This document shows, one piece after another, positions 40,462 through 50,347 of a stretch of DNA of 64,000 nt; position 1 is the first letter of the stretch, and every line of letters begins with the position of its first letter. Location of the stretch: the NCBI GenBank assembly GCA_021805865.1, contig JAJZDX010000004.1, positions 62,001 through 126,000 on the forward strand, read 5' to 3'. The translations under genes and the position numbers were made by a program. Origin of the DNA: Pseudomonadota bacterium. Lineage in GTDB: Bacteria; Pseudomonadota; Gammaproteobacteria; Steroidobacterales; Steroidobacteraceae. Under the pieces are notes generated by a model that saw only the letters and a program-made list of their open reading frames with translations, did no database searches and was not told where the DNA came from.

Positions 40462-41322
40462 TCAGCCCTTGAGCAGCCCCGCGTGATGGCGCAGGTGCTC
40501 CTCGATGAAGCTCGAGATGCAGTAGTAGCCGTGGTCATACCCCTCATGCCGGCGCAGCGTGAGCCTGAGCCCCGACTTGCGGCACGCCTCCTCCAACCGA
40601 TGCGGATGCAGCTGCTCCTTGAGGAACTGGTCGGCAAGTCCCTGATCCACCAGAATCGGCGGCCGGCTGGCCGCATCGGTCACCGCAGCGGCAAGCTCGG
40701 TGGCGTCGTAGGCGGCCCACTGGCCTTGATCGGGCCCCAGATAGCCGCTGAAGGCCTTGCGGCCCCAGGGACACTGGCGTGGCGCCGAGATCGGCGCGAA
40801 CGCCGACACCGAGCGATACCTGTCGGGGTTGCGCAGCGCGATGACGAGCGCGCCATGGCCGCCCATGGAGTGCCCCAGGATGCCCGTACGATCCGCATCC
40901 GCCGGGAAATTCGCCTCGATGAGCGCACGCAACTCCTGCGTGACGTAGGTATACATATGGTAGTGGCGCGACCAGGGCGCCTCCGTGGCATCGACGTAGA
41001 AGCCGGCGCCCACGCCGAAATCCCACGAGTCGCTTTCTCCGGGCAGATTCACCCCGCGGGGACTGGTATCGGGCATGACGAGCATCAAGCCCAGCTCGGC
41101 CGCCACGCGCTGCGCGCCGGCCTTGATCGTGAAGGTCTCCTCGGTGCAGGTCAGGCCGGCCAGGCAATACAGCACGGGCGCGCGAGCGCTCGAGACGCGC
41201 GGTGGCGTGAACACAGCGAACCGCATGGCGCAGGCGGTGCTCTCGGCCTGGTGACGGTAGAAGCCCACTGTGCCGCCGAAGCAGCGGTGCTGGCTGATGA
41301 CCTCGAAGGGCTGGGCGGCCAT
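40462..41322 (-). CDS. fghA: S-formylglutathione hydrolase
   Basis: 286 aa; LYCLAGLTCTEETFTIKAGAQRVAAELGLMLVMPDTSPRG, GILGHSMGGHGALVIALRNP, HEGYDHGYYCISSFIEEHLRHH. Confidence 0.96.
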   Translation of the reverse strand: MAAQPFEVISQHRCFGGTVGFYRHQAESTACAMRFAVFTPPRVSSARAPVLYCLAGLTCTEETFTIKAGAQRVAAELGLMLVMPDTSPRGVNLPGESDSWDFGVGAGFYVDATEAPWSRHYHMYTYVTQELRALIEANFPADADRTGILGHSMGGHGALVIALRNPDRYRSVSAFAPISAPRQCPWGRKAFSGYLGPDQGQWAAYDATELAAAVTDAASRPPILVDQGLADQFLKEQLHPHRLEEACRKSGLRLTLRRHEGYDHGYYCISSFIEEHLRHHAGLLKG

Positions 41323-41469
41323 GATGCATCCTCTAGAACGTGTCGCGAAACGGTGCGATTTATACCCCGAGCCCGAACGGCAGTCATCGTGCCGTGAGGG
41401 GACTTGCGCCGTGGCGCACGATTGTGCGCCGAAGGCGGCACACGCCTGCTCACGCGCGGGAGCGCGCGC

Positions 41470-43014
41470 TCAGCTTCCTTCCCGTTTTCCGGCCATGCGA
41501 GCCGCCGGAGCAGCCGCCCGCCACCCCCCGCCGAGCGCCTGATACAGGCGCACCAGATCGAGCGACACCGCCGTGGTGGCGCCCGCCAGGGCGATCTGCG
41601 ACTGCTCCTCGGAGCGCTCGGCATCGAGCACGTCGATGAAGCTGGAGATACCGCTCGTGTAGCGCTGGCGCGCCAGATCGAGCGCGTTGCGGCTGGAGCT
41701 CACGGCCGCCTGCAGCGAGACGCGCTGGCGCTGATCGGCGCCATAGGCCGCGAGCGCATCCTCGACCTGATTGAGGGCCGTGAGCACGGTGCGCGCGTAG
41801 CCGATACCCGCCTGCTTCGCCTGCAGCCGCCGCAGTTTCACGGTGGCGCGGATCCGGCCGCCTTCGAAGATCGGCAGCTCGATGGCCGGTCCGAACGAGG
41901 CGAAGCGGCTCGCCGCCGAGATCAGCTGGCTCAGGCCCTCCGACTGGTAGCCGCCGCCGGCCGTCAGCATCACTCGCGGGAAGAATTCGGAGACCGCCAC
42001 GCCGATCTGCGCGGTCGCCGCATGCAGGTTGGCTTGCGCGGCGCGGATGTCCGGACGGCGGCGCAGCAGGTCCGAGGGCAGCCCGATCGGCACCACGGGC
42101 GGAACCGGCGGCACCGGGCGGGCGCGGGCGAGCTCGGCGCGCAGCGCCTCGGGCGGGCGCGCCATGAGCTCGCTCAGCTGGTTCACATCGACGGTGATCT
42201 GCTGATCGACGAGCGGCAGCTGCGCGCGCGTGGTGCTGAGCTCCGTGGCGGCGTTCTGCACATCGAGGTCGGAGGTCAGGCCGGCCTTGTAACGGTCGCG
42301 GGTCAATTGCAGCAGGCCGCGCTGGGTGGCGAGCGTGCGCTGCAGAATGGCCTTGCGCAGCTGCGCGCCGCGCAGCTCGATGTACGTCTGCGCGACATCG
42401 CCCACCATCGTCAGCAGCACCCCGCGGGCGTTGTACACGGCGGCGCGGGTCTCGGCATCGGCCGCCTCGATCGCCCGGCGCGTGCCGCCGAACAGATCGA
42501 GCCCCCACGAGGCGGCGAGCCCGACCTGGTACTGGTTGTACGGATTGACGATGGTCGGCGGCAGGCCGGGAAACACGTGACTCAGGCCGAATATGGCGCC
42601 GTTCGGCGTGTTGGTGCTGACACGCTGGCGGCTCCAGGATACGTTGGCCGAGAGGCTGGGCCAGAGCGCACCGGAGAGCATCTCGGTCTGCGCGTCGGCC
42701 TCCCGGACCCGCAGCACCGCCTCGCGCACATTCAGGTTCTGCGCCGCCGACTGGCGCACCAGCGAGGTCAGCATCGGGTCATGGAAGCTCGACCACCATG
42801 CGACCGTGGACGGCTCGCGCGTGCTGATGCGCGAGCGGCCCTCGTGGCCGTTGCGCAAGGCGGTGGCCGACCAACGCGCCGGCACGTGCGCCTTCGGTTT
42901 GACGAAATTCGGGCCGACGGTGCAGCCGCCGAGCAGCAGCGCGAGCGCGGCGGCCGCCAGAGCTTTGCGCGGCTGGCTCGAGCCGGTCCGGAGCATACGG
43001 GTCTCCCTTTTCAT
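41470..43014 (-). CDS. RND/ABC efflux outer-membrane factor lipoprotein (NodT/OprM family)
   Basis: MKRETRMLRTGSSQPRKALAAAALALLLGGCTVGPNFVKPKAHVPARW lipobox and NodT signature; start at 43014 inside a longer ORF. Confidence 0.95.
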   Translation of the reverse strand: MKRETRMLRTGSSQPRKALAAAALALLLGGCTVGPNFVKPKAHVPARWSATALRNGHEGRSRISTREPSTVAWWSSFHDPMLTSLVRQSAAQNLNVREAVLRVREADAQTEMLSGALWPSLSANVSWSRQRVSTNTPNGAIFGLSHVFPGLPPTIVNPYNQYQVGLAASWGLDLFGGTRRAIEAADAETRAAVYNARGVLLTMVGDVAQTYIELRGAQLRKAILQRTLATQRGLLQLTRDRYKAGLTSDLDVQNAATELSTTRAQLPLVDQQITVDVNQLSELMARPPEALRAELARARPVPPVPPVVPIGLPSDLLRRRPDIRAAQANLHAATAQIGVAVSEFFPRVMLTAGGGYQSEGLSQLISAASRFASFGPAIELPIFEGGRIRATVKLRRLQAKQAGIGYARTVLTALNQVEDALAAYGADQRQRVSLQAAVSSSRNALDLARQRYTSGISSFIDVLDAERSEEQSQIALAGATTAVSLDLVRLYQALGGGWRAAAPAARMAGKREGS

Positions 43015-43031
43015 TCGACAACCCTCGAGGG

Positions 43032-43540
43032 TCATTGCAGACGGTGGCGGAACATCCGAGCGGCGGCGCTCACAGTACTCGCGGCGAGCGGCGCCGAAGG
43101 CCACAAATCGCGCGGCGGGAGCCTCACGCCCTCGCCCTCCAGGCACACCCGGGCCGCGATGTCCATAGCGTAGCGCAACGGATTGATCAGCGTGAAGCAC
43201 CGAAGCAACCGGGGCGAATTGGCGAGCGGCGGCGTCAGACCCGAGCGCAGCGGGAACGGCACGATCACCCCGTAAGGCGCACGGCATCGCCTGCTGCAGG
43301 GAATGGGGCGGCAGCGAGACTACCAGCCCGATGCCCCCTGCGGCGAGCACAATCGCGGGCAGTCCGCCGTACAGGACAGCGAAGGATCCCTCGAACGGGA
43401 TACGAAACCACGGCGGCGCCACCAACAAGACGCCCGAGGCCGGACTGATGCCGATCGGCATGGCCGCCAGCGCCTTGGCGGCCATGATCTGCGCGGCGCG
43501 CACCGGCGTGCCCCGCCAGCCGATCGAAGCGGCCATGCTC
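43032..43540 (-). pseudogene. Truncated, frameshifted ABC-2 type transporter permease remnant
   Basis: Minus strand frame 1: AAKALAAMPIGISPASGVLLVAPPWFRIPFEGSFAVLYGGLPAIVLAAGGIGLVVSLPPHSLQQAM; then in another frame: IVPFPLRSGLTPPLANSPRLLRCFTLINPLRYAMDIAARVCLEGEGVRLPPRDLWP. Together these resemble the C-terminal half of ABC-2 permeases (QQAM ... LTLINPLRY). Frameshift near 43270; no recognisable N-terminal half. Confidence 0.7.
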
Positions 43541-43801
43541 CCGCGCGAGCGACATCGCGGCCGCGAGCGGCGCAGGCGGCGACGCCACCGGACAGCGCTC
43601 CGGGGCCAGGCGGGTGAGCGGGCCCCGGTGGCGGCCGGCGCACCGGGCTCGGCGCGAGGAACATCGCTCGCCTGAGCGCAGGCGGCTCGCCCGGCCGCGA
43701 CCCGACAAGGCCGGAACACACCGGCGGGGCGATGTCAACCGGCGGTTGGCGAGCCGACCGCCACTTCAGCGGCGGCGCCGCGCCGCGGGTAGACTTGGCG
43801 G

Positions 43802-44401
43802 ATGTTCCGCTCGCTCACACCGGCCGCAACGGCCCTGATCGCCGCAAACTTCGCCGTGTTTCTGCTCGAGCAGGTGGCGTTCGTTCCCATCGTGCGCCTG
43901 TTCGCGCTCTGGCCGCTCGGCCCGTATTTTCACTGGTGGCAGCTGCTGACCTTCGCCTTCATCCACGATGGCTGGCTCTACATCTTCTTCAACATGTTCG
44001 CGGTGTTCGTATTCGCCCCGGCGCTCGAGCGGTTCTGGGGCGCGCGGCGCTTCCTGACGTACTATCTCGTGTGCACGGTGGCCGCCGCCCTGACCCAGCT
44101 CACCGTGCAGCACCTCACCGGCAACCCCGAGCCGACCATCGGCGCCTCCGGCGGCATCTTCGGCCTGCTGCTCGCCTTCGCGGTGCTGTTTCCCCGGACC
44201 CAGCTGTTGCTGTTGCTGCCGCCCATACCCATGCCGGCGTGGCTGTTCGTCAGCATCTACGGCGTGCTCGAGCTGATCTTCGGTGTCACCGGCACCTTCG
44301 CCGATATTGCCCATTTCGCCCATCTCGGGGGCATGATCGGCGGGGCGCTGATGATGCTCTACTGGCAGTTGAGCGGCCGGGTGCGCTGGCGCCCGGACTA
44401 G
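43802..44401 (+). CDS. Rhomboid family intramembrane serine protease
   Basis: 199 aa; HWWQLLTFAFIHDGWLYIFFNMFAVFVFAPALERFWGARRFLTYYLVC, GASGGIFGLLLAFA catalytic Ser, DIAHFAHLGGMIGGAL catalytic His. Confidence 0.95.
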   Translation: MFRSLTPAATALIAANFAVFLLEQVAFVPIVRLFALWPLGPYFHWWQLLTFAFIHDGWLYIFFNMFAVFVFAPALERFWGARRFLTYYLVCTVAAALTQLTVQHLTGNPEPTIGASGGIFGLLLAFAVLFPRTQLLLLLPPIPMPAWLFVSIYGVLELIFGVTGTFADIAHFAHLGGMIGGALMMLYWQLSGRVRWRPD

Positions 44402-44486
44402 GGGCGCCTGTCATCACCGGCGCGCTCGCGCCGCCTCGGGAACTTTTCTCATTTGCGCGCATCTATGGCTGCCTGTGGAGGGCACC

Positions 44487-45410
44487 ATGATCAAGACCGA
44501 TCACCTGTGCAAGCGCTATCAGTCGGTGACTGCCGTCGAGGACGTCACTTTCGAGGTCCGGCCGGGAGAAGTCCTCGGCTTTCTCGGGCCCAATGGCGCG
44601 GGCAAGACGACAACCATGCGCATGCTCGCCGGCTTCGTCGCGCCGACCTCGGGCCGCGCCAGCCTCTTCGGCCATGACGTGGAGGCCGAGCCGCTCGCCG
44701 CCCGCCAGAGCCTGGGGTACCTGCCCGAGGGCGCGCCGAGCTACGGCGAGATGCGCGTCAACGCCTTCCTCGCCTTCATTGCGGACCTTCGCGGGCTCGA
44801 AGGCGCCCGCAAGCGCGCACGCATGCATCATGTGATCGAGCGGCTGCAGCTCGACTCGGTGCTCGATCGGCCGATCGAGACGCTCTCGAAGGGCTTTCGC
44901 CGCCGCGTCGGCCTCGCGCAGGCCATCATCCACGATCCGCCGGCGCTCATTCTCGATGAGCCGACCGACGGCCTCGACCCGAACCAGAAGCACGAAGTCC
45001 GCACCCTCATCAACGAGATGGCCCGCGAGAAGATCATCGTGATCTCCACGCACATCCTGGAGGAGGTCGATGCGGTCTGCACCCGGGCCATCATCATCGC
45101 GCGCGGCCGCATCGTCGCCGATGACACGCCGGTGCAGCTCGCGGCCCGCTCGCGTTACTACAACGCCGTGTCACTGCAGCTCGAAACGGCCGAGCAGCTG
45201 GCCGAGGCCCGCGCGGCCGTCGAGGCGCTGCCCACGGTGGCGCAGGTCGAGGTGAGCGAGCGCGATGCGCGCCTGACCGCGCTGCCGCGCGCCGGCGCGA
45301 CCATTCTGCAGGCGATCTCGGATCTCTCGAGGAGCCGCGGACTGAAGCTCAAAGAGCTGCATCTGGAGTCGGGGCGCCTCGATGAGGTGTTCCGCACGAT
45401 CACCGCCTAG
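44487..45410 (+). CDS. ABC transporter ATP-binding protein (Gld/CcmA type)
   Basis: GPNGAGKTTTMRMLAGF Walker A, ETLSKGFRRRVGLAQAIIHDPPALILDEPTDGLDPNQ signature/Walker B. Confidence 0.95.
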   Translation: MIKTDHLCKRYQSVTAVEDVTFEVRPGEVLGFLGPNGAGKTTTMRMLAGFVAPTSGRASLFGHDVEAEPLAARQSLGYLPEGAPSYGEMRVNAFLAFIADLRGLEGARKRARMHHVIERLQLDSVLDRPIETLSKGFRRRVGLAQAIIHDPPALILDEPTDGLDPNQKHEVRTLINEMAREKIIVISTHILEEVDAVCTRAIIIARGRIVADDTPVQLAARSRYYNAVSLQLETAEQLAEARAAVEALPTVAQVEVSERDARLTALPRAGATILQAISDLSRSRGLKLKELHLESGRLDEVFRTITA

Positions 45411-45429
45411 CCATCATAAGGGGACCGGC

Positions 45430-46164
45430 ATGCGCAACGTGGGACTCATCCTGCGCCGCGAGCTAGCGAGTTATTTCGCAACGCCGCTGGCTTACGTCTT
45501 CATTCTCATCTTCCTCGTGCTGGCCAACGCCTTCACGTTCTACCTGGGCGACTTCTATCAACGCGGCCAGGCGGACCTCAAGCCCTTCTTCGCCTTCCAT
45601 CCGTGGCTGTACCTGTTTCTCATCCCCGCCCTCTCGATGAGGCTGTGGGCCGAGGAGCGGAAATCCGGCACCATCGAGCTGCTCATGACCCTGCCGGTGA
45701 GGACCTGGGAGGCGGTGCTCGGCAAGTACCTGGCGGCGTGGCTGTTCACGGGCGTGGCGCTCGCCCTCACCTTCCCGATCTGGATCACCGTCAACTACCT
45801 CGGCAGCCCCGACAACGGCGTCATCTTCGCCTCCTACCTGGGGAGCCTGCTGCTCGCCGGCGGCTTTCTCGCCGTGGGCTCGTGCATGTCGGCGCTCACG
45901 CGCAGCCAGGTGGTCGCCTTCATCCTGGGAGTGGTCGCCTGCTTCGTGCTGCTGCTCGCCGGCTATCCGATGGTGATCGACGCCTTCCAGGGATGGGCGC
46001 CGCAGGTGCTCGTGAGCGCGATCGCCTCGCTCTCATTCCTGGCTCATTTCCAGTCGATCACGCGCGGGGTGCTCGAGGCGCGCGACGTGCTGTACTTCGT
46101 GATGCTGATCGCCTTCTTCCTGTTCACCACCACGGTCGCGCTCGACCTGCGCAAGGCGGAGTAG
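45430..46164 (+). CDS. ABC-2 type transporter permease (GldF-like)
   Basis: MRNVGLILRRELASYFATPLAYVFILIFLVLANAFTFYLGDFYQRGQADLKPFFAFHPWLYLFLIPALSMRLWAEERKSGTIELLMTLPV. Confidence 0.94.
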   Translation: MRNVGLILRRELASYFATPLAYVFILIFLVLANAFTFYLGDFYQRGQADLKPFFAFHPWLYLFLIPALSMRLWAEERKSGTIELLMTLPVRTWEAVLGKYLAAWLFTGVALALTFPIWITVNYLGSPDNGVIFASYLGSLLLAGGFLAVGSCMSALTRSQVVAFILGVVACFVLLLAGYPMVIDAFQGWAPQVLVSAIASLSFLAHFQSITRGVLEARDVLYFVMLIAFFLFTTTVALDLRKAE

Positions 46165-46170
46165 CCCATC

Positions 46171-48066
46171 ATGACGATGCAACGCTCGAAGCTGAGCCGC
46201 TCGACCCTGGGGTGGGGCGCCGTGGCCGCGCTCGCCGTGGTGCTGATCAGCCTGATCGTCATTTTCGATTACTCGCTCGAGGGCTGGCAGATCGACCTGA
46301 CTCAGAACCATCTGTACACGCTCTCGGGCGGCACGCGGCGCATTCTCGCCGGCATCCGCGAGCCGATCGATCTCGACTTCTTCTACTCGAGCAGGGCCGC
46401 GCAGAACCTGCCGCAGCTGCGCGCCTACGCCGACCACGTGAAGAACTTCCTCAAGGAGATCGCCGACGACGCCGACGGCAAGATCCGCCTGCACATCATC
46501 GACCCGCAGCCGTACTCGGTCGCCGAGGACCGCGCCGCGGCGCTCGGCGTGACCGGCATGCCCCTCAACGCGGCCGGCAGCAAGTTCTACTTCGGCCTCG
46601 CGGGCACCAATTCCACCAACGGCCAGCAGGCCATCCCCTTCTTCGATCCGAGCAAGCAGCGCTTTCTCGAGTACGACATCGCCAAGCTCATCTACCGGCT
46701 CGCGCATCCGAAAAAACCCGTGGTGGAATGGTATTCGAGCCTGCCCATGACCGGCGGCTACAACGCCCAGACCGGGCAGTTCCGCCAGCCCTGGCTGATC
46801 TACCGCCAGGCCGAGCAGCTCTACGATCTGCACACCCTGAGCCCCGAGGCCAAGACCATTCCGGAGGATACGCGGGTGCTGGTGCTGGTCGACCCGGACA
46901 ACCTCTCGAAGGCCACCCGCTTCGCCATCGACCAGTACGCGCTGCGCGGCGGACACATCCTCGCCTTCCTCAACCCCGCGACCACGAGCACCGGTGCCGG
47001 CGGCCCCCCGATGAGCCCCGGGTCGCACCTGCCGAAGCTGCTCAGGGCCTGGGGCGTGCGCTTCAACCCCGATGAGATCGTGGCCGACCGCAGCCTGGCG
47101 CTCTCCGTCTCCGGACCCGATGGGACACCGAGCGAGAATCCCGCCTTCATCGGCCTCGGCCGCCGCGACATGTCGCAGCACAACGTCATCACCTCTGGCC
47201 TTTCCAACGTCAATGTCGCCACCGCGGGCTTCCTGAGCCCGATCAAGGGCTCGACGACCAAGCTCGAGCCGCTCATGTGGACCAGCACCGACGCCGAGCC
47301 CATGCCGGCCGCGCGCGTCTCCACGATGCAGCCGGTGAGCCTGCTCGAGGGCTTCACGCCCACGGGCAAGCGCTACACCCTGGCCGCCCGCGTCACGGGC
47401 ATGGTGAAGACGGCCTTCCCCGACGGTCCTCCCAAGGGCGTGACGCTGCCTGCCGGACAGACCGACCTCAAGGCGTCCGTAAAGCCGTTGAATCTCGTGG
47501 TGTTCGCCGACTCCAACATGCTGGCCGACTACATGTGGGTGCGGCAGCTGAACCTCTTCGGCCAGCCGCTCGCGCAGGCCTGGGCGAGCAACGGGGACCT
47601 GGTGCTGAACGCGCTCGACAACCTCTCCGGCAGCAACGACCTCATCAGCATCCGCGGCAAGGCGGGCTTCACGCGACCGTTCACACGGGTGGCGGCGCTG
47701 CGCCGCGTGGCGGAGGCCCGCTACCGCGCCCAACAGCAGCAGCTGCAGCAGCAGCTGCGGCAGACCGAGCAGCAGCTGACGCAGCTGCAATCGAGGCGCA
47801 ACAACAAATCGACCCTGATCCTGACGCCGGCGCAGCAGCAGGAGATCCGTCACTTCGAGACCGAGCGGCTCACCATCCGCAAGCGCCTGCGCGCCGTGCA
47901 GGCGGGCCTGGTCCGCAGCATCAACAGGCTCGGCACCGAGCTCAAGGCCATCAACATCATCATCATGCCGGGCGTCTTCGCGCTGGCGGCGCTGCTCGCC
48001 GCCGCCTGGCGCAGGCGGCGCCATTCGGCCGCCGGTACGTCAGGGGATCCGAGGAGCCTTACATGA
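46171..48066 (+). CDS. GldG family (ABC-type auxiliary) membrane protein
   Basis: NHLYTLSGGTRRILAGIREPIDLDFFYSSRAAQNLPQLRAYADHVKNFLKEIADDADGKIRLHIIDPQPYS; coiled-coil QQQLQQQLRQTEQQLTQLQ and C-terminal TM. Confidence 0.9.
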   Translation: MTMQRSKLSRSTLGWGAVAALAVVLISLIVIFDYSLEGWQIDLTQNHLYTLSGGTRRILAGIREPIDLDFFYSSRAAQNLPQLRAYADHVKNFLKEIADDADGKIRLHIIDPQPYSVAEDRAAALGVTGMPLNAAGSKFYFGLAGTNSTNGQQAIPFFDPSKQRFLEYDIAKLIYRLAHPKKPVVEWYSSLPMTGGYNAQTGQFRQPWLIYRQAEQLYDLHTLSPEAKTIPEDTRVLVLVDPDNLSKATRFAIDQYALRGGHILAFLNPATTSTGAGGPPMSPGSHLPKLLRAWGVRFNPDEIVADRSLALSVSGPDGTPSENPAFIGLGRRDMSQHNVITSGLSNVNVATAGFLSPIKGSTTKLEPLMWTSTDAEPMPAARVSTMQPVSLLEGFTPTGKRYTLAARVTGMVKTAFPDGPPKGVTLPAGQTDLKASVKPLNLVVFADSNMLADYMWVRQLNLFGQPLAQAWASNGDLVLNALDNLSGSNDLISIRGKAGFTRPFTRVAALRRVAEARYRAQQQQLQQQLRQTEQQLTQLQSRRNNKSTLILTPAQQQEIRHFETERLTIRKRLRAVQAGLVRSINRLGTELKAINIIIMPGVFALAALLAAAWRRRRHSAAGTSGDPRSLT

Positions 48067-49082
48067 CCCAACGTCGCCTGGGATTGCTGCTCGCCGCGAG
48101 CCTGGCGGTCCTCCTGCTCGCCGTCTGGGTCGTGAACCATCAGTCCGGCGCCGGCACCTCGTACGCCGGCAAAGCGGTCCTGCCCGGCCTGGAGAGCGCC
48201 CTCAACTCCGTGACGGAGGTGCGCATCACGGGCGCCGGCGGCGTGCACACGACCATCGACAAGGGCACCAGGCTCTGGATGGTGCGCGAGCGCGGCTATC
48301 CGGCCGACTCGGGCAAGCTTCGCAAGCTCCTCATCGACCTCGGGGAGCTGAAGATCGTCGAGCGCAAGACCCGCTTGGCGCAGAATTACCCGATACTCGG
48401 GGTGCAGAATGTGACCTCCCCCAAGGCGAGCGGGGTGCGTGTCGATGTGATCACGCCCCACAGGACGTGGTCGCTGATCGTCGGGGGCACCGCCAACGAC
48501 AACAACTGCTACGTGCGTGTCGTGGACCACAAGCAAAGCCTGCTCGCCTCGCCCCTGGTGACGGTCGCTGCGAAGCCTGCCGGGTGGGTCGAGCCGGTCA
48601 TCCTCGATCTGGGTCAGAAGCGCATCCGCGACATCGTGGAACGGCCCGCCAAAGGCCGGAGCTTCCGTATCTCGCGCGCCAAGGCGAGCCAGGCCGATTT
48701 CACGGTCCAAGGCATTCCCCCGGGCCGCAAGCTCGATCGCGCGGGCGCGGCCGACGCCATGGCGAGCGCACTGTCGAACTTGACGCTCGAGGACCTGCGC
48801 AAGGCCGCCTCCCCGCCGAAGGGCGCTCTCCTCTCCCATGCCGTCGTCGACACGTTCGGCGGTCTCGAGGTCGATATCACCGGCTACAAGGCCGGCAAAG
48901 GCGGCAAGCACTACATCCAGGTGGTCGCGCACGGCAGCGGCAAGAAAGCCGCGTCCCGGGCCGCCCGCATCAACGCGCGCGTGCGGGGATGGCAATACGA
49001 GATCCCCGGCTATCGCTACCGGCAGATCTTCCAGCCGCTCTCCGGCCTGCTCGCTCCCCTGCCGCACCCGAAGAAGCACTGA
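48063..49082 (+). CDS. DUF4340-type protein linked to Gld-like ABC system
   Basis: N-terminal TM anchor; LPGLESALNSVTEVRITGAGGVHTTIDKGTRLWMVRERGYPADSGKLRKLLIDLGELKIVERKTRLAQNYPILGV; ATGA overlap with the previous gene. Confidence 0.85.
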   Translation: MTQRRLGLLLAASLAVLLLAVWVVNHQSGAGTSYAGKAVLPGLESALNSVTEVRITGAGGVHTTIDKGTRLWMVRERGYPADSGKLRKLLIDLGELKIVERKTRLAQNYPILGVQNVTSPKASGVRVDVITPHRTWSLIVGGTANDNNCYVRVVDHKQSLLASPLVTVAAKPAGWVEPVILDLGQKRIRDIVERPAKGRSFRISRAKASQADFTVQGIPPGRKLDRAGAADAMASALSNLTLEDLRKAASPPKGALLSHAVVDTFGGLEVDITGYKAGKGGKHYIQVVAHGSGKKAASRAARINARVRGWQYEIPGYRYRQIFQPLSGLLAPLPHPKKH

Positions 49083-49218
49083 TGGCAGGAGGCATTCGTT
49101 GACCTCACGCTCCCCGGCGGCAGTCCTGCGTGATTGAAACCGGGAGCGGGGCTGCGCAGGGGGCCCGGAGGCGCCCCATGCGCCCCTGCAGGGCCCAGGG
49201 GAGCCCGCTCAACCCGGG

Positions 49219-49251
49219 GCGACGGCGCCCCCGGGGAAAACTCCCCGTCGC
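49219..49251. terminator. Hairpin GCGACGG...CCGTCGC between convergent DUF4340 and lptG genes
   Basis: 7-bp outer stem with inner CGGGG/CCCCG pairing in a convergent intergenic region. Confidence 0.4.
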
Positions 49252-49279
49252 GGTCCCGGACCCCAAGCGCATCGCGCGC

Positions 49280-50347
49280 TCATCTCGCCCTGAGGAGCAA
49301 CAGCATCGTCACCGTCGCCAGCAGCGCCGTCGGCAGCCATGCCAGGACGATCGGATTGAGGTGAAACACGATGATGCCGCTTTCGATCAGGCGCTGCAGC
49401 AGAAAGAACCCGATCCCGATCGAGAGCCCGAGCAACGTCCTCGTGCCCGCCCCCGCCGAGCGCATCGAGCCGAGCACGAACGGCACGGCCAACAGCACCG
49501 CGAACGCGATCGCCACCGTGCGCGCGATCCGCGACCAGAATGCAAACACATACTGGCCCGCGTCCGTCGAGTTGGCATGCAGGTAGCCGATCAGATCCCA
49601 CAGCGAGCGCAGCGTCATCTGCTGCGGATCCTGAACCACGAAGCCGAGAAAGCCCGCCGTCACATTCGAGGTGAGAATCTTGTTGCCGGGCGGGCGGGCG
49701 ATCACCCGGTCGCCCTCGAAGCGCGAGGCGGCGTAGTCGCCGAGCACCCACTTGCGATTGCCGGCGGCCGTCGCCTGCGCGGCCCGCCCGACGGCGAGCA
49801 GCCGGTGCTGCGCGGAGAGCTCGAACACCTGCATCCCTCCGAATTGGCGCGAGCCCGACTGTCTCGCCACGTTCAGGATCAGATCCCCGTCGCGCACCCA
49901 CGCGCCGGTGCCGCCGCCGAAGCTGATGGTGTCGTACTGGCTGAAGACGCGCTGCTCATTGGCGACCTGCTGCAGCTGCGGCGCCACGAACTCCCCGAGC
50001 AGCGCCTCGAACCCCATGAGCAGCCCGGCAGCGATCAGCGCCGCCCCCGCGAGGCGCGCCACCGACACGCCGGTGGCGCGGATCACCATGATCTCGCTGC
50101 CGCTCGCCAGGGTTCCCAGGCCGATGAGCGAGCCGATGAGCGCCGCGATGGGCAGCAGGTCATACGTCTGCTGAGGGAGGTTGAGCATCGTGAACCACGA
50201 GGCGTCCACCAGTGTGTAGTGGCCCACTCCGATGGCTCCCTGCTGGCTGATGAACACCACCAGCCCGCTCAGCACGAGCAGCACCGCCATCACGAGCAGC
50301 ACCGCGCCCAGGATGGAGCGAACGACATACCGATCGAGAATGCTCAT
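49280..50347 (-). CDS. lptG: LPS export ABC transporter permease LptG
   Basis: MSILDRYVVRSILGAVLLVMAVLLVLSGLVVFI...LLPIAALIGSLIGLGTLASGSEIMVIRATGVSVARLAGA. Confidence 0.95.
   Translation of the reverse strand: MSILDRYVVRSILGAVLLVMAVLLVLSGLVVFISQQGAIGVGHYTLVDASWFTMLNLPQQTYDLLPIAALIGSLIGLGTLASGSEIMVIRATGVSVARLAGAALIAAGLLMGFEALLGEFVAPQLQQVANEQRVFSQYDTISFGGGTGAWVRDGDLILNVARQSGSRQFGGMQVFELSAQHRLLAVGRAAQATAAGNRKWVLGDYAASRFEGDRVIARPPGNKILTSNVTAGFLGFVVQDPQQMTLRSLWDLIGYLHANSTDAGQYVFAFWSRIARTVAIAFAVLLAVPFVLGSMRSAGAGTRTLLGLSIGIGFFLLQRLIESGIIVFHLNPIVLAWLPTALLATVTMLLLLRAR

Noticed and set aside
47735-47800. CAG/CTG-rich repeat in the GldG-like gene
   Set aside because: Encodes a Gln-rich coiled coil (QQQLQQQLRQTEQQLTQLQ); coding low complexity rather than a separate repeat element.
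46033-48024. 663-aa minus-strand ORF opposite the GldG-like gene
   Set aside because: Antisense to a gene within a tight plus-strand operon; no motifs.
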